Part shown: in pieces, positions 38,309-48,059 of the stretch
Position numbering within the stretch: the first letter of the stretch is position 1
How the letters are laid out: each line of letters starts with the position of its first letter
Source: Incurvaria masculella
Lineage: Eukaryota; Arthropoda; Insecta; Lepidoptera; Incurvariidae
Length of the DNA: 64,000 nt
NCBI GenBank assembly: GCA_946894095.1
Contig: OX335652.1
Span: 15,461,001-15,525,000, forward strand
Reading direction: 5' to 3'
Made by a program: the position numbers and the translations under genes
Notes under the pieces: model-generated
The model's input: only the letters and a program-made list of their open reading frames with translations
Told to the model about the DNA's origin: nothing
Databases searched by the model: none

Positions 38309-38814
38309 TGTTACGAGCGCGCCATCTGTTGGAGTTCGGCTGCAACGTCGATGCGTTTCGTCAACAGATGGCGCTTCTTACAACTTCTATCGCGATAGTG
38401 ATTCGGTGGTGCTGGTACAATATAACAAAAATGTTTGGCGCATCTGGCTGAGAGCAATTTCTGGAACGGTCGGGCGATTCCCGATGGAGATTGTTCTCGG
38501 CTGGCCCGCCAGGTGGGGGGCGCCTAGAATTCGGTGGAGTTTTCTAGAAAGAAGCTCCACCGATATAAAAGGCGCCTCAGCCAGCACTGCCGCCAGTCTA
38601 TTTTGAATAGTGAAGCGAGCGAGACAACAAGCGATAGTGCAGTAAAGTGAGTGAACTAGCTCTCAGTGATACAGTTCAGCGATATTTAGAATTTGGTGAT
38701 CGAAGTGACACAAAATTGTCTTTGTTTGTGTTTCATTCGTGAATTGTTTTCAATAAAAGAACATTTGTTAACTTTTGGTGTTTCTACTCTAATCCGCACC
38801 CTACCCGCGTAACA
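38309..38814 (+). repeat. 5' LTR of element 1
   Basis: 506 bp, TG...CA ends. Contains a 13-bp inverted repeat near its start (GCGCCATCTGTTG 38319-38331 / CAACAGATGGCGC 38362-38374), a TATA-type box TATAAAA at 38564-38570 and a polyadenylation signal AATAAA at 38752-38757. The order TATA then AATAAA fits U3-R-U5 organisation. Confidence 0.95.
38564..38570 (+). promoter_or_regulatory. TATA box of element 1 5' LTR
   Basis: TATAAAA within the 5' LTR, followed by a GC-rich stretch; likely core promoter for the genomic transcript. The same box lies at 43552-43558 in the 3' LTR. Confidence 0.6.
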
Positions 38815-38815
38815 A

Positions 38816-38833
38816 TTGGTGTCAGAAGCGGGG
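38816..38833 (+). other. Primer-binding site of element 1 (tRNA-Leu-like)
   Basis: TGGTGTCAGAAGCGGGGA begins two bases after the LTR end. It starts with TGG, the complement of the tRNA CCA end, and resembles the complement of the 3' end of a leucine tRNA as I recall it. The tRNA identity is from memory and should be treated as likely rather than proven. Confidence 0.65.
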
Positions 38834-38840
38834 ATTAGAG

Positions 38841-39980
38841 ATGCCGATCACACCAAGGGAAGACAAGGAAGGTATGAGGACCAGGAGCCAGACAGCAGCC
38901 GACCCAACTCTGGCTGAGGATGGGGCTGCTTCAGGGACGCAAGGACTCGAAAGCCATCAAACAATGACGCCGAATCCTGCATTGGACTTGGCTGCGCTGA
39001 TACATTTCATGCAGGAAAAATTCCGCGAACAAGCCGTCCGTCAGGAAGAACAGTCGCAGGAGCAGGCCCGCCGTCAGGAAGAGCAGGCCCGCCGTCAGGA
39101 AGAACAGCAACTAGAGTTAATGCTGGCCGTCAAGGAATCCAACGCTAAAATAAAGAGGCAGTTGGATGAGGTCAGCACAAAAATCGAAGAGCAAGACCAA
39201 ACCCTTGAGCGTCATGAAAAGCGGCTGAACGGGCTTGAATCAAAGATAACTGAAGAAGTGCAAAAGATCAAGACTTGTGGAGTGACTATGACTTCATCGG
39301 CAACAGGGGGAACAAGATTTAAGGTTCCTCCTTTCGATGGCACAACATCTTGGGCGGCGTACAAACGCCAGTTTGAGTCGGTCATCAAAGCGAATGGATG
39401 GAGTCAAGACCAAGCCAAGACTGCTCTGACCTTGGGATTACGAGACAAGGCTCTCCATGTACTTGAAGCTCTTGGCGACGAGGTCACTTATGACGAGCTT
39501 CTTGAAGCACTTGAATCAAGATTTGGTGACAAGCACTTGGAGCACGTTTACCGCGCTCAACTTCGTGACCGAGTGCAGCGATCAAGTGAAGGACTTCAGC
39601 AGTGGGCCCTGGAAATTGAAAAACTGGTTCGAAAGGCCCACCAATCATCACCGAAGACTTCATTAGACGATTACTTGGTGCAGGCTTTTGTGGATGGCAT
39701 CAAGGACATCGAAGTGCGAGCGGCTGTACGACTAGGCCACCACACAACGGTGAAGGACGCTCTTGCCCACGCATTGGAGGTTGAAGCAGTCCGATCAGAT
39801 CCTCGAGCGCATCGGGTAAGAGAAGTGTTAACTTCGGAAACCAGAACACCTGGTAGACGTAAATTTACTCCACGCTGCTACGGATGCAATGAGCTGGGGC
39901 ACCTTCGAACCAACTGCCCCAAGACCAAAAAAATAATCTCCGATGCTGCGGTCGAGGATGCGCAGCAGGGAAACGAGTGA
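38841..39980 (+). CDS. gag: Gag polyprotein of Ty3/Gypsy element 1
   Basis: 379 residues; the start ATG lies 26 bp after the 5' LTR and fits the usual leader length. Residues 55-145 form a charged coiled-coil-like region with short RQEEQ tandem repeats (about 66-90). Residues 160-320 are the helical capsid-like domain ('KVPPFDGTTSWAAYKRQFES' onwards). A CCHC zinc knuckle for nucleic-acid binding follows: C346-X2-C349-X4-H354-X4-C359. The protein should assemble the particle that packages the element RNA. The frame overlaps pol, which is in the -1 frame. There are no internal stops. It ends 21 residues after the knuckle. Confidence 0.92.
   Translation: MPITPREDKEGMRTRSQTAADPTLAEDGAASGTQGLESHQTMTPNPALDLAALIHFMQEKFREQAVRQEEQSQEQARRQEEQARRQEEQQLELMLAVKESNAKIKRQLDEVSTKIEEQDQTLERHEKRLNGLESKITEEVQKIKTCGVTMTSSATGGTRFKVPPFDGTTSWAAYKRQFESVIKANGWSQDQAKTALTLGLRDKALHVLEALGDEVTYDELLEALESRFGDKHLEHVYRAQLRDRVQRSSEGLQQWALEIEKLVRKAHQSSPKTSLDDYLVQAFVDGIKDIEVRAAVRLGHHTTVKDALAHALEVEAVRSDPRAHRVREVLTSETRTPGRRKFTPRCYGCNELGHLRTNCPKTKKIISDAAVEDAQQGNE
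39927..39967 (+). promoter_or_regulatory. Candidate -1 frameshift site, element 1
   Basis: A run of seven A (39927-39933) lies in the gag/pol overlap. In the gag frame the codons are AAA AAA at 39927-39932 preceded by C, so the heptamer C AAA AAA is not canonical. A 7-bp stem (TGCTGCG 39944-39950 / CGCAGCA 39961-39967, 10-nt loop) follows after about 11 nt. A -1 slip here leads directly into the pol frame, which is open from 39893. Confidence 0.5.
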
Positions 39981-42900
39981 AAGCCAGTACCGGGGGGCGG
40001 GTGCTGGCTGGTAGAATAGAAGCCCCGAAAGTCACAATTTCACAGGCATTTACTGGGAACAGCCTGCTCGTTGAAGGTCAAGTGAACGGGATAAAATGCA
40101 ACTTGACCTTAGATACCGGAGCGTCCCGTACAGTTGTTAAGTCGAAAACCTTTGGCCACGTGACATGGAATCGTCGCCAATATTTCAATGTTTGCAGGCT
40201 TCAGACAGCTACCGGCCAGCACATACCTGTCCATGGAGAGATGGAAGTGACAATTAAAATTGGAAGTAAGACTTATCGTCATACCGCCATTTTAGCAGAT
40301 ATCATAGATGATTGCATTCTCGGTTTGGACTTTATGAGAACCAACAACTGTAAAATAGATTTGGCAAATGGCGTGCTCAAGTGTGGCAGAGAAGAAGTAT
40401 CCTGGCTACGCAAATGTGATGAAGTTTCCTCAGAGGCGTTGACCACAGGGAGATCTAAGGTGGCCGCTCTTTTGGAAGACAGCAGACGGGACCTGACTGT
40501 TGATGAGTTGCAGAAGGCAGCAAGTCTGCTTACGCGATATTCAGACATCTTCTCTTCGCACGAAGGAGATATTGGTAGAACTAGCATGGTTAAGCACCGC
40601 ATTAATACAGGAGATGCTCTTCCAATACGACAGAGGCCACGACGCGTTCCCGTAGCTAAGGAAGAAGAAGTTCAGAAAATGATAGCTGATATGCAGAAAA
40701 ATAATGTTATAGAGACTTCGTCAAGTCCGTGGTGTTCACCCGTAGTTCTGGTGAAGAAGAAAGATGGCAGCACCAGATTTTGTGTGGACTATCGACGCTT
40801 AAATGATGTAACGAAAAAGGACAGCTATCCGCTTCCTAGGATTGATGACACGCTGGATACATTAAGTGGCATGAAGTGGTTCACAACCCTGGACCTGAAG
40901 AGCGGCTACTGGCAGGTGGAAATCGACCAAAAAGATAAGGAGAAGACAGCATTCACGACAGGACATGGGCTGTGGCAATTCAAAGTGATGCCGTTTGGAC
41001 TCTGTAATGCTCCCGCGACCTTCGAAAGGCTTATGGAACGAGTACTTTTTGGGCTGATCGGGAAAGCTTGTTTAGTGTATCTGGACGACATCATCATAAT
41101 AGGGCGGACATTTGATGATCACATTAAGAATTTGGAGAATGTTTTGAGCAAAATCCGCCAAGCTAACCTTAAACTAAGTGGCAATAAATGTTCTTTCTTC
41201 AAGCGTCAGGTTAGCTATTTGGGTCACGTTATCTCCGAAAATGGCATCCAAACTGACCCAAAGAAGATCGAAGCCGTACAAGAGTGGCCAGTTCCGAAGG
41301 ATAAGACAGAAATTCGTGCGTTTTTAGGACTGTGCTCTTATTACCGTCGTTTCGTCCGAAACTTCTCCGAGATTGCTAAGCCATTGCATCGACTTACTGA
41401 AGATAAGCGACAGTTTACCTGGGACGAGGACTGCACGAGTTCATTCCAAGAACTTAAGCAACGTCTCTGTAACGCTCCTATCTTGGGTTATCCCGAAGCC
41501 GATAAAGAGTACATAGTCGACACCGACGCGAGTAATACCGGAATCGGCGGGGTACTCTCCCAACGTCATGGGGACAAGGAGATCGTTATAGGTTATTTCA
41601 GTAAATCCCTTTCAAAGCCTGAAAGGAATTATTGTGTGACAAGGCGAGAGCTTCTGGCAGTGGTGAAGACTTTGCAGCATTTTAGCAAGTATCTTCTCGG
41701 CCGAAGATTCCGCTTAAGGACTGACCACGCTGCGTTAAAATGGCTGCTTCAGTTTAAAAATCCAGAAGGGCAGGTTGCGCGCTGGCTGGAACAGCTGCAA
41801 GAGTATAACTTTGAAACAGAGCATAGAAGTGGTAAATCCCATGGAAATGCTGACGCTTTGTCTCGTCGACCCTGTCCAGAAGAGTGTAAACACTGCATCA
41901 GGGAAGAAACAAAGGAAACTGCCCGTTTAAAGGCGATCCGAATGGATAACATCAGTGAAGAATGGAGCAATGAAAACATGAAGCTAGCACAGGAGGAGGA
42001 CGGAGATTTAATGCCCATTATTCGCTGGAAGCGAGCAGGAGAGGCAAAGCCGGAATGGAAAGATGTTTCCGCAATGAGCACTGCGACTAAGAGTTACTGG
42101 GCTCAGTGGTCGAGCTTGCTACTTCATAACGGTATCCTTTACAGAAAATGGGAAACACCTAACGGTAAGGATACCTCTTTGCAATTAGTCATCCCCAGAA
42201 CTAAGATAAAAGAAGTTCTTCGTTGCCTACATGATGGAACTTCAGGTGGACATTTGGGAATAAAGAAAACGCTCCTGAAGATTCGCCAGCGATTCTACTG
42301 GATTAATTGCCGCGACGATGTTGAAGAGTGGTGCCGCAAATGCACGTCCTGTAGCGCTGTCAAAGGTCCTCAGACACGGAGCAAAGGAGCTTTAAAACTC
42401 TACAATGTTGGAGCTCCGTGGGAGAGAATCGCTATTGACGTGGCTGGCCCTTTTCCCCCAACTAATGACGGCAACCGTTACTTTATGGTTGTGATGGATT
42501 ATTTTACTAAGTGGCCTGAGGTATTTGCAATACCAAATCAGGAAGCAACCACGGTTGCACAAAAATTGGTCCATGAAGTTTTCTGTCGCTTCGGAGTACC
42601 TCTCGAGATACACACCGATCAAGGCAGAAATTTTGAATCCCGAGTGTTTCAGGAGACATGTCGATTAATGAAAATCCATAAGACCAGGACAACTCCATAC
42701 CACCCACAATCAGATGGAATGGTGGAACGATTTAATCAGACATTGGAAAGACACTTGGCCAAATTGGTGGAGGAACATCAAAAGGATTGGGATCAGTATA
42801 TACCTCTCTTTCTATTGTCTTACCGAACAGCTGTGCATGAAAGCGTAGACGAAACTCCAGCCTACATCAACTTTGGACGCGAGCTTAGACTACCAGCTGA

Positions 42901-43285
42901 CCTTCTGACGGGATGTCCACCGGAGGCCTCTCGTAGTGTAACAGAGTACGTGTCAGATCTTCGAGGGAAAATGGACACTGTATATAAACATGTCCGAGAG
43001 GTTGGTCTACGAACAAGCGAACGGATGAAGACACGTTATGACCGCCGGGCTCATGGCAACGTATTCGAAGAAGGATCTTTAGTTTGGCTTCATAATCCTT
43101 TACGTAAGAAAGGAAAGAGTCCCAAACTGCAGCCAAAATGGGAAGGTCCTTATACAGTGGTGACTAAAATGAATGACGTGACATATCGTATCCGCCGGAA
43201 TGATAGATGTCAGGCTAAAATTGTACACGTAGATCGTCTGGCCCGATACCACGGAGACAATTATGCTCGAGACGAGCATAACTAA
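39932..43285 (+). CDS. pol: Pol polyprotein (PR-RT-RH-IN) of element 1
   Basis: No ATG opens this frame; the first possible start codon is a GTG at 39977, so synthesis as a Gag-Pol fusion by -1 frameshift is likelier. Counting residues from that GTG: aspartic protease LDTGAS at 45-50; reverse transcriptase about 205-385 with 'RFCVDYRRLNDVTKKDSYPL' and catalytic YLDD at 368-371; RNase H with D517, E558 and D583; integrase zinc finger H752/H759/C789/C792 and catalytic D821, D881, E917 (35 residues between the last two); a GPY-type C-terminal module at 1055-1059 (WEGPY). All key residues are present and no stop interrupts it. No chromodomain or env follows. It copies the RNA and inserts the DNA into chromosomes. 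Confidence 0.93.
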   Translation, partial: NNLRCCGRGCAAGKRVKASTGGRVLAGRIEAPKVTISQAFTGNSLLVEGQVNGIKCNLTLDTGASRTVVKSKTFGHVTWNRRQYFNVCRLQTATGQHIPVHGEMEVTIKIGSKTYRHTAILADIIDDCILGLDFMRTNNCKIDLANGVLKCGREEVSWLRKCDEVSSEALTTGRSKVAALLEDSRRDLTVDELQKAASLLTRYSDIFSSHEGDIGRTSMVKHRINTGDALPIRQRPRRVPVAKEEEVQKMIADMQKNNVIETSSSPWCSPVVLVKKKDGSTRFCVDYRRLNDVTKKDSYPLPRIDDTLDTLSGMKWFTTLDLKSGYWQVEIDQKDKEKTAFTTGHGLWQFKVMPFGLCNAPATFERLMERVLFGLIGKACLVYLDDIIIIGRTFDDHIKNLENVLSKIRQANLKLSGNKCSFFKRQVSYLGHVISENGIQTDPKKIEAVQEWPVPKDKTEIRAFLGLCSYYRRFVRNFSEIAKPLHRLTEDKRQFTWDEDCTSSFQELKQRLCNAPILGYPEADKEYIVDTDASNTGIGGVLSQRHGDKEIVIGYFSKSLSKPERNYCVTRRELLAVVKTLQHFSKYLLGRRFRLRTDHAALKWLLQFKNPEGQVARWLEQLQEYNFETEHRSGKSHGNADALSRRPCPEECKHCIREETKETARLKAIRMDNISEEWSNENMKLAQEEDGDLMPIIRWKRAGEAKPEWKDVSAMSTATKSYWAQWSSLLLHNGILYRKWETPNGKDTSLQLVIPRTKIKEVLRCLHDGTSGGHLGIKKTLLKIRQRFYWINCRDDVEEWCRKCTSCSAVKGPQTRSKGALKLYNVGAPWERIAIDVAGPFPPTNDGNRYFMVVMDYFTKWPEVFAIPNQEATTVAQKLVHEVFCRFGVPLEIHTDQGRNFESRVFQETCRLMKIHKTRTTPYHPQSDGMVERFNQTLERHLAKLVEEHQKDWDQYIPLFLLSYRTAVHESVDETPAYINFGRELRLPADLLTGCPPEASRSVTEYVSDLRGKMDTVYKHVREVGLRTSERMKTRYDRRAHGNVFEEGSLVWLHNPLRKKGKSPKLQPKWEGPYTVVTKMNDVTYRIRRNDRCQAKIVHVDRLARYHGDNYARDEHN

Positions 43286-43296
43286 GGAGGGGGCAG
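43284..43296 (+). other. Polypurine tract of element 1
   Basis: A short purine-rich tract, 'AAGGAGGGGGCAG', ends directly at the 3' LTR start (43297). It is the expected primer for plus-strand DNA synthesis. Confidence 0.75.
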
Positions 43297-43802
43297 TGTT
43301 ACGAGCGCGCCATCTGTTGGAGTTCGGCTGCAACGTCGATGCGTTTCGTCAACAGATGGCGCTTCTTACAACTTCTATCGCGATAGTGATTCGGTGGTGC
43401 TGGTACAATATAACAAAAATGTTTGGCGCATCTGGCTGAGAGCAATTTCTGGAACGGTCGGGCGATTCCCGATGGAGATTGTTCTCGGCTGGCCCGCCAG
43501 GTGGGGGGCGCCTAGAATTCGGTGGAGTTTTCTAGAAAGAAGCTCCACCGATATAAAAGGCGCCTCAGCCAGCACTGCCGCCAGTCTATTTTGAATAGTG
43601 AAGCGAGCGAGACAACAAGCGATAGTGCAGTAAAGTGAGTGAACTAGCTCTCAGTGATACAGTTCAGCGATATTTAGAATTTGGTGATCGAAGTGACACA
43701 AAATTGTCTTTGTTTGTGTTTCATTCGTGAATTGTTTTCAATAAAAGAACATTTGTTAACTTTTGGTGTTTCTACTCTAATCCGCACCCTACCCGCGTAA
43801 CA
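43297..43802 (+). repeat. 3' LTR of element 1
   Basis: 506 bp; no difference from the 5' LTR was seen by eye. TATAAAA at 43552-43558, AATAAA at 43740-43745. The latter would terminate the genomic transcript. Followed by the ATAT target duplication. Confidence 0.95.
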
Positions 43803-43864
43803 ATATGTTAAAATGGACCCTGTGTCTGATGATGACAAATAAATAAAATAAAAATAAATAAATA
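43803..43864 (+). mobile_element. 3' end of the interrupted LINE
   Basis: Immediately after the Gypsy element the sequence resumes with the duplicated ATAT and then a short stretch ending in AATAAATAAAATAAAAATAA-type repeats. Joined across the Gypsy insertion this follows on from the LINE frame ending at 38274, giving a LINE 3' UTR of under 100 bp with an A-rich tail. This identifies the target of the Gypsy insertion. Confidence 0.6.
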
Positions 43865-43869
43865 TGTAC

Positions 43870-45045
43870 GAGTTAAAGCTAATTAGTGGCGAAAGAATGA
43901 GAAAGCGAAAGTGTGTAAAATTGTCGTGCCAGGGCACTCTGAAAGAGCGTACCATCAGTTTGTGAACTGTTTCGTGCAGGTCAGATAAATACTGAAGTTC
44001 ATAAATATAACGGTAATGGACTAGTATGTTTGAAAATATATGTTGCGATAGAATAAGCGAGTAAAGTATGCAGTCATGGTATTACTCATGTTTCTGCAAG
44101 CGCGGCAATGATATGTTAATACGCTTATTTGTAACTTGTTAAAACTCAGAAAGTTCTATTCCTGCGGTATCGGTCTCCTTTCGATTTCTTACCATTTATA
44201 AATGGAATGGAACATTTCCGCGAACAAATTATTGAACAATCATAGCGTAACAAGGTCCGGTCAAGTGAAAAATCAGCGCAACAAAACAAACGCTCAAATC
44301 AATTTGTATCCGAGCGACCGCCTCTTGCCCCGTCTCCACCGCTCCTCCGCTCGTGGAACCGTCGCTGACTCACGCGAGTGGTGACCACAAACTGCCGCGA
44401 TATTAATGGCCGCAATCAGTTCATTGAAAAATCCACTAGAACTGGGACGCGTTACAGCAATTGATATTTACTAAAATGAATGGATCCGATTAATCTTGTC
44501 AGCGCCCTGCGGTCGGATTCTGTGAAGTGCTCCGCCGATGCTTGCGCAATCCAACGCCAATTCCAAAACTCCGGAAATATATTTCTGTTACAAATTGATT
44601 TTTTCACAAATCTATTTGCGTGAGAAATCAATTAGCCTCCCACCATTGCGTGTTATTTTATATCGAAATGAAACATCATGGCCGAATAACCTGTAACTTA
44701 AAATGATAATTGCAAGCATACTTATTTAAGAAAAGTTTTCGAAGAATCGATTTTCAATGTGTATCGGGCACGTGATAACCATCGCAATATTTGTGAAGAC
44801 CAACTCCCAAGTGAAGCTCTCAGCGGCGGCGCTATCAATTAGTTCAACAGCCGCTCGAGAGTTGAAGAGTCCTTCAAACGGCCACCGACATCGCTGTGCT
44901 ACTTTCTACCATACTGAGAGCACATCTTTATACAAAGTACTATAATACGAACCATAATGCAATGTATTTAAGAACGAAGCAAATGTGGTTTGTGTATTAT
45001 TCTATTAATTTTACTTTTGGTTAACTTCGGCTGATTAAGATTGTC
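43870..45045. other. Intergenic DNA, nothing recognised
   Basis: Mixed-composition sequence without reading frames above 62 codons on the plus strand or any visible repeat boundary. Confidence 0.4.
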
Positions 45046-45051
45046 CATTTA

Positions 45052-45181
45052 GCGCAGATTTTTCAATAGTCTGATAATCAGTCAGATAACTATTCAACGA
45101 ATTTTAGCATCCGTTGTAGTAAGCCCATATTTTTATTCTATCAGTCCGTTAAGTACTATCTGAGGATTGAAAAATCGGCCC
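45052..45181. mobile_element. PIF/Harbinger-like MITE, internally deleted
   Basis: 130 bp. Ends GCGCAGATTTTTCAAT and ATTGAAAAATCGGCCC are near-perfect inverted repeats; the 3-bp target duplication TTA is present on both sides (45049-45051 and 45182-45184). Compared with 50057-50285 the middle is shortened. Confidence 0.78.
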
Positions 45182-45184
45182 TTA

Positions 45185-47275
45185 GTTAAATAAAAGTAAA
45201 AAAAATAGTTAAAAAAAAGTGTACCGTCGCCATTAGCGAGTAGTGCGTGCACGTCGGTCCAGCCTATTCGATAGCTCACTATGTACGTTGTTGGCGGACT
45301 GCTCGCATTGCCGCTAATTACCGGCGCGGAGAGCACGGCATGTTTACTGTGGGCAACATTTGGCTACATTGTGCGGGATGCATTCCCTTCATATTTTCGA
45401 CGCCATACGACCATAGATAATTTGATTGGATGTCACAAAAGCAATTCATTAATTCATTCAAATGCGGAATGGCTATGAGATGATGTTTTTTTATGTTAAG
45501 AGCGGCATATGGCTTACGCCAGGACCTCTTAAAGTGCCTGACGACGCCTATGGGAATTCGAACATACAGGGGGGCTGCCAAAACCATGCCGGCCGGCCAG
45601 GTGCTTCTTCACATCATGTTTGAAGGACCCCAGGATGTACTTTGGGGAACATACCTCGGAAGCGAGTTCATTTCATTGTTTTCCGAACCTATAGATGAAG
45701 GATCTAGAAGATCGATGGGTTCTTATTTTTGGAATGTCGACTTTGAATATGTGCATTTTCTCTCTGTTTCATTCAGGTAGAAAGGGGACGGAGGAACAGC
45801 GTTATGCAGCTTCGACGAGCATTATGTACAGTAAAGACGATAGAATACAGAGATACCCTACATCCCTTCGATGTAGTTCGTTGTCGTTCGTTGTAGAGTG
45901 TCCAAATTCAGGGATACTTCGGGATCGTCTACGAGACGCACGGCCCGACGCTGTATCGAGTCCAGCAGCGGGAGCACAAATGAAACTGGACACTTGTCGA
46001 GCTAGAGGGATAAGAAATTTTGTCGAGGATTTTTATCCACTGTGATATCACAAATGGGGAGCTCGATTAATTTATCGAGATCGAGTGTTAACTCGATAGA
46101 GAGTGGCAAGTTTTGTCCACAAGAACTGTCACTTTAAACCTCCCGACCCTGACTGTGTTCGCGCAGACTGCTCCATGATATTCAGTGCCAGGAGCAAGAA
46201 ATAGCGTTTTACAGAATAGCGGCGAACAAAATGCCATTTCCTACAAATCGCCTACACCTAAGTTATTTCGAATTGAATTTCGTATAGATGCACAATTAAG
46301 TAAGTTTTTAATTAATTTAGATAAAAATTGCTTGGTTTAGCGCATTTGCCTTGTTAGATTAGAAGGATTGTAGTTTATCTAATGTCAATGTGACGTTAAT
46401 CTCTGCACTTTTTTAGTTTTCCCGTTCAGCTGCAGCGTTGCTCTAAGCCATCCCGCCTGATTACTTCCTATAACGGAAAGTAAAGGATGGAATGGAAACG
46501 TCTTTGCCCAAACAAACCTATCCATCTTTCGCTCTTATTACCGCTTTTCCCATGTCTTTGAACCATGAAAACGTTAAGAAACGCCTGTGCCATCGCCACT
46601 TTATACGCACATATTTGTAACACGAACAAACACCTCCTTCTAGGATTTAACACACCCTCCCGGTGGTGGTGACAAAATTATCCTCAACAAACGTTTAAAT
46701 TTATTAAATTAAATTTATTTGTGCTTCCACAAATGGACAAAATTTATTCTTTGTAGCGATTTGTCTATGGTGTGGGTTTATTTTGACAACCTCACTCGAC
46801 ATAACATTGTTTATGCTATCAGTTGGCGACAAGTGTCCCGCACACAGGATAAATACTATGTACGTAAGTTTGTCGGCCAGATAAAATTATTTGTGCTCCC
46901 GCTGCAGGGAGCCAAGACTCAAAATGAGACTTGAGGGTAAATATTTGTATTATTGTATTAAATATGAGTATTGACTTGAGGGTAAATATTTCTTTGCTAA
47001 AATTCCTGTACTCCTGAAAAAACGTCTGAAGTACTATTATTTAAATTATATTTAAACTTTATAATTTATATAAGTTCTTGCTCGGTCTCTGCTACAAAAA
47101 TTGGTTCATACAAGTATAAATGTATGTATATACACAAAATATGGTATATATTTAAATTAAATATTTATTATAAGCTATGTATTGTATGTAATAGTATTAG
47201 AATGTAAGTATATTTATTATTGTTTAGTATATATATATCTTTATTCTATCTTTTATATCTTTCTCTTTCCGAGTT
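45185..47275. other. Intergenic DNA with one dispersed repeat
   Basis: The stretch 45588-45740 matches 15554-15700. Two plus-strand frames overlap near 45493-46045 without a known motif. The remainder (46050-47275) is AT-rich and nothing is recognised. Confidence 0.4.
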
Positions 47276-47278
47276 CGA

Positions 47279-47577
47279 TAAGTGCATTTCGTCACGAATG
47301 CGAGCTGCTCCATGGTTCGGAATCCATGTAAAACTGTAGGTCCCCTTCCCCTACTAGGTGGTAGGGTTTAAGCCCGCCCGGGTTGGTACCATCGCATTGG
47401 ATGAAAAGATGGTCGAAGCGGCAATGAAAAATTGTCCGTGTTTTCCATCCAGTTCAATGCTCATAAAGGGAAGGTCCTGGCATGGCACCAAATTCCTTCG
47501 GGAATGTGGTGTATTGGGCTGATATCATAACGGTAGTTGTGTGGTATTAGCCATCCATGTCAGGTCGCATAAAAAAA
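47279..47577 (+). mobile_element. SINE, 5'-truncated (head lost)
   Basis: Nearly clean copy of the body and tail: 'cgtcacgaatgcgagctgct', 'cccgcccgggttggtacc', 'aagggaaggtcctggcatgg', then CCATCCATGTCAGGTCGCAT plus an A-run (47570-47577). The tRNA-like head with A and B boxes is missing. Good conservation suggests a recent insertion. Confidence 0.78.
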
Positions 47578-47641
47578 CCTAGGCTAATTTTAAGGAGGAG
47601 CGAGTTAATATATCCAACGCATCGATTTTTTTATTAATTGT

Positions 47642-48057
47642 CTACATGAAACTTCTGAATACGATAAATCCGAGGAGCGATGCCACTGCCGGCCACCTCA
47701 AGCCAAATGCTTGAGGTGGCTTGCAATGGATTTCGTGCAGTCCTTACTCGTAGATGTGGAACAAACAATTATAGATTGAGAACGACACTAAAGCTCACTT
47801 GTGAATGCAGAAGAAATGACTTCGAAGGGAGATAATTCCTTCGAGATAAATCCTAACCCGCCCTACGTGAAACTCTTGAATACGATAAATCCGAGGAGCG
47901 ATGCCACTACAGGCCACCTCAAGCTAGAATTCCCGAACTGGATTTCGTGCAGTGCTTGCTCGTGGATGTGGAACAAACAATTATAGGTTCAGAACGACAC
48001 TAAAACTCACTTGTGAATGCAGAAGAAATGACTTCCGAGGGAGATAATTCCTTCGGT
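47642..48057. repeat. Two-copy tandem duplication, unit about 212-221 bp
   Basis: 'acgataaatccgaggagcga', 'tgtggaacaaacaattata' and 'ttgtgaatgcagaagaaatg' each occur twice, offset by 221 bp at the left and 212 bp at the right. Copy 1 contains a small extra hairpin (GCCACCTCAAG / CTTGAGGTGGC) that accounts for much of the length difference. Confidence 0.8.
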
Positions 48058-48059
48058 CC

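Larger units (their letters stand above)
38309..43802 (+). mobile_element. Complete Ty3/Gypsy LTR retrotransposon (element 1)
   Basis: 5494 bp, bounded by two 506-bp LTRs that look identical by eye, each starting TGTTACG and ending GCGTAACA. A 4-bp target duplication ATAT flanks it (38305-38308 and 43803-43806). The tRNA primer site follows the 5' LTR and a purine tract precedes the 3' LTR. The gag and pol frames are intact and there is no env. These features mean a recent insertion that may still be competent to move. It sits in the 3' UTR of a LINE fragment. Clade within Ty3/Gypsy not assigned. Confidence 0.95.

Noticed and set aside
39977..39979. GTG as start codon of pol in element 1
   Set aside because: GTG is not a usual start in animals and the frame is open upstream to 39893; a -1 frameshift from gag is a better explanation.
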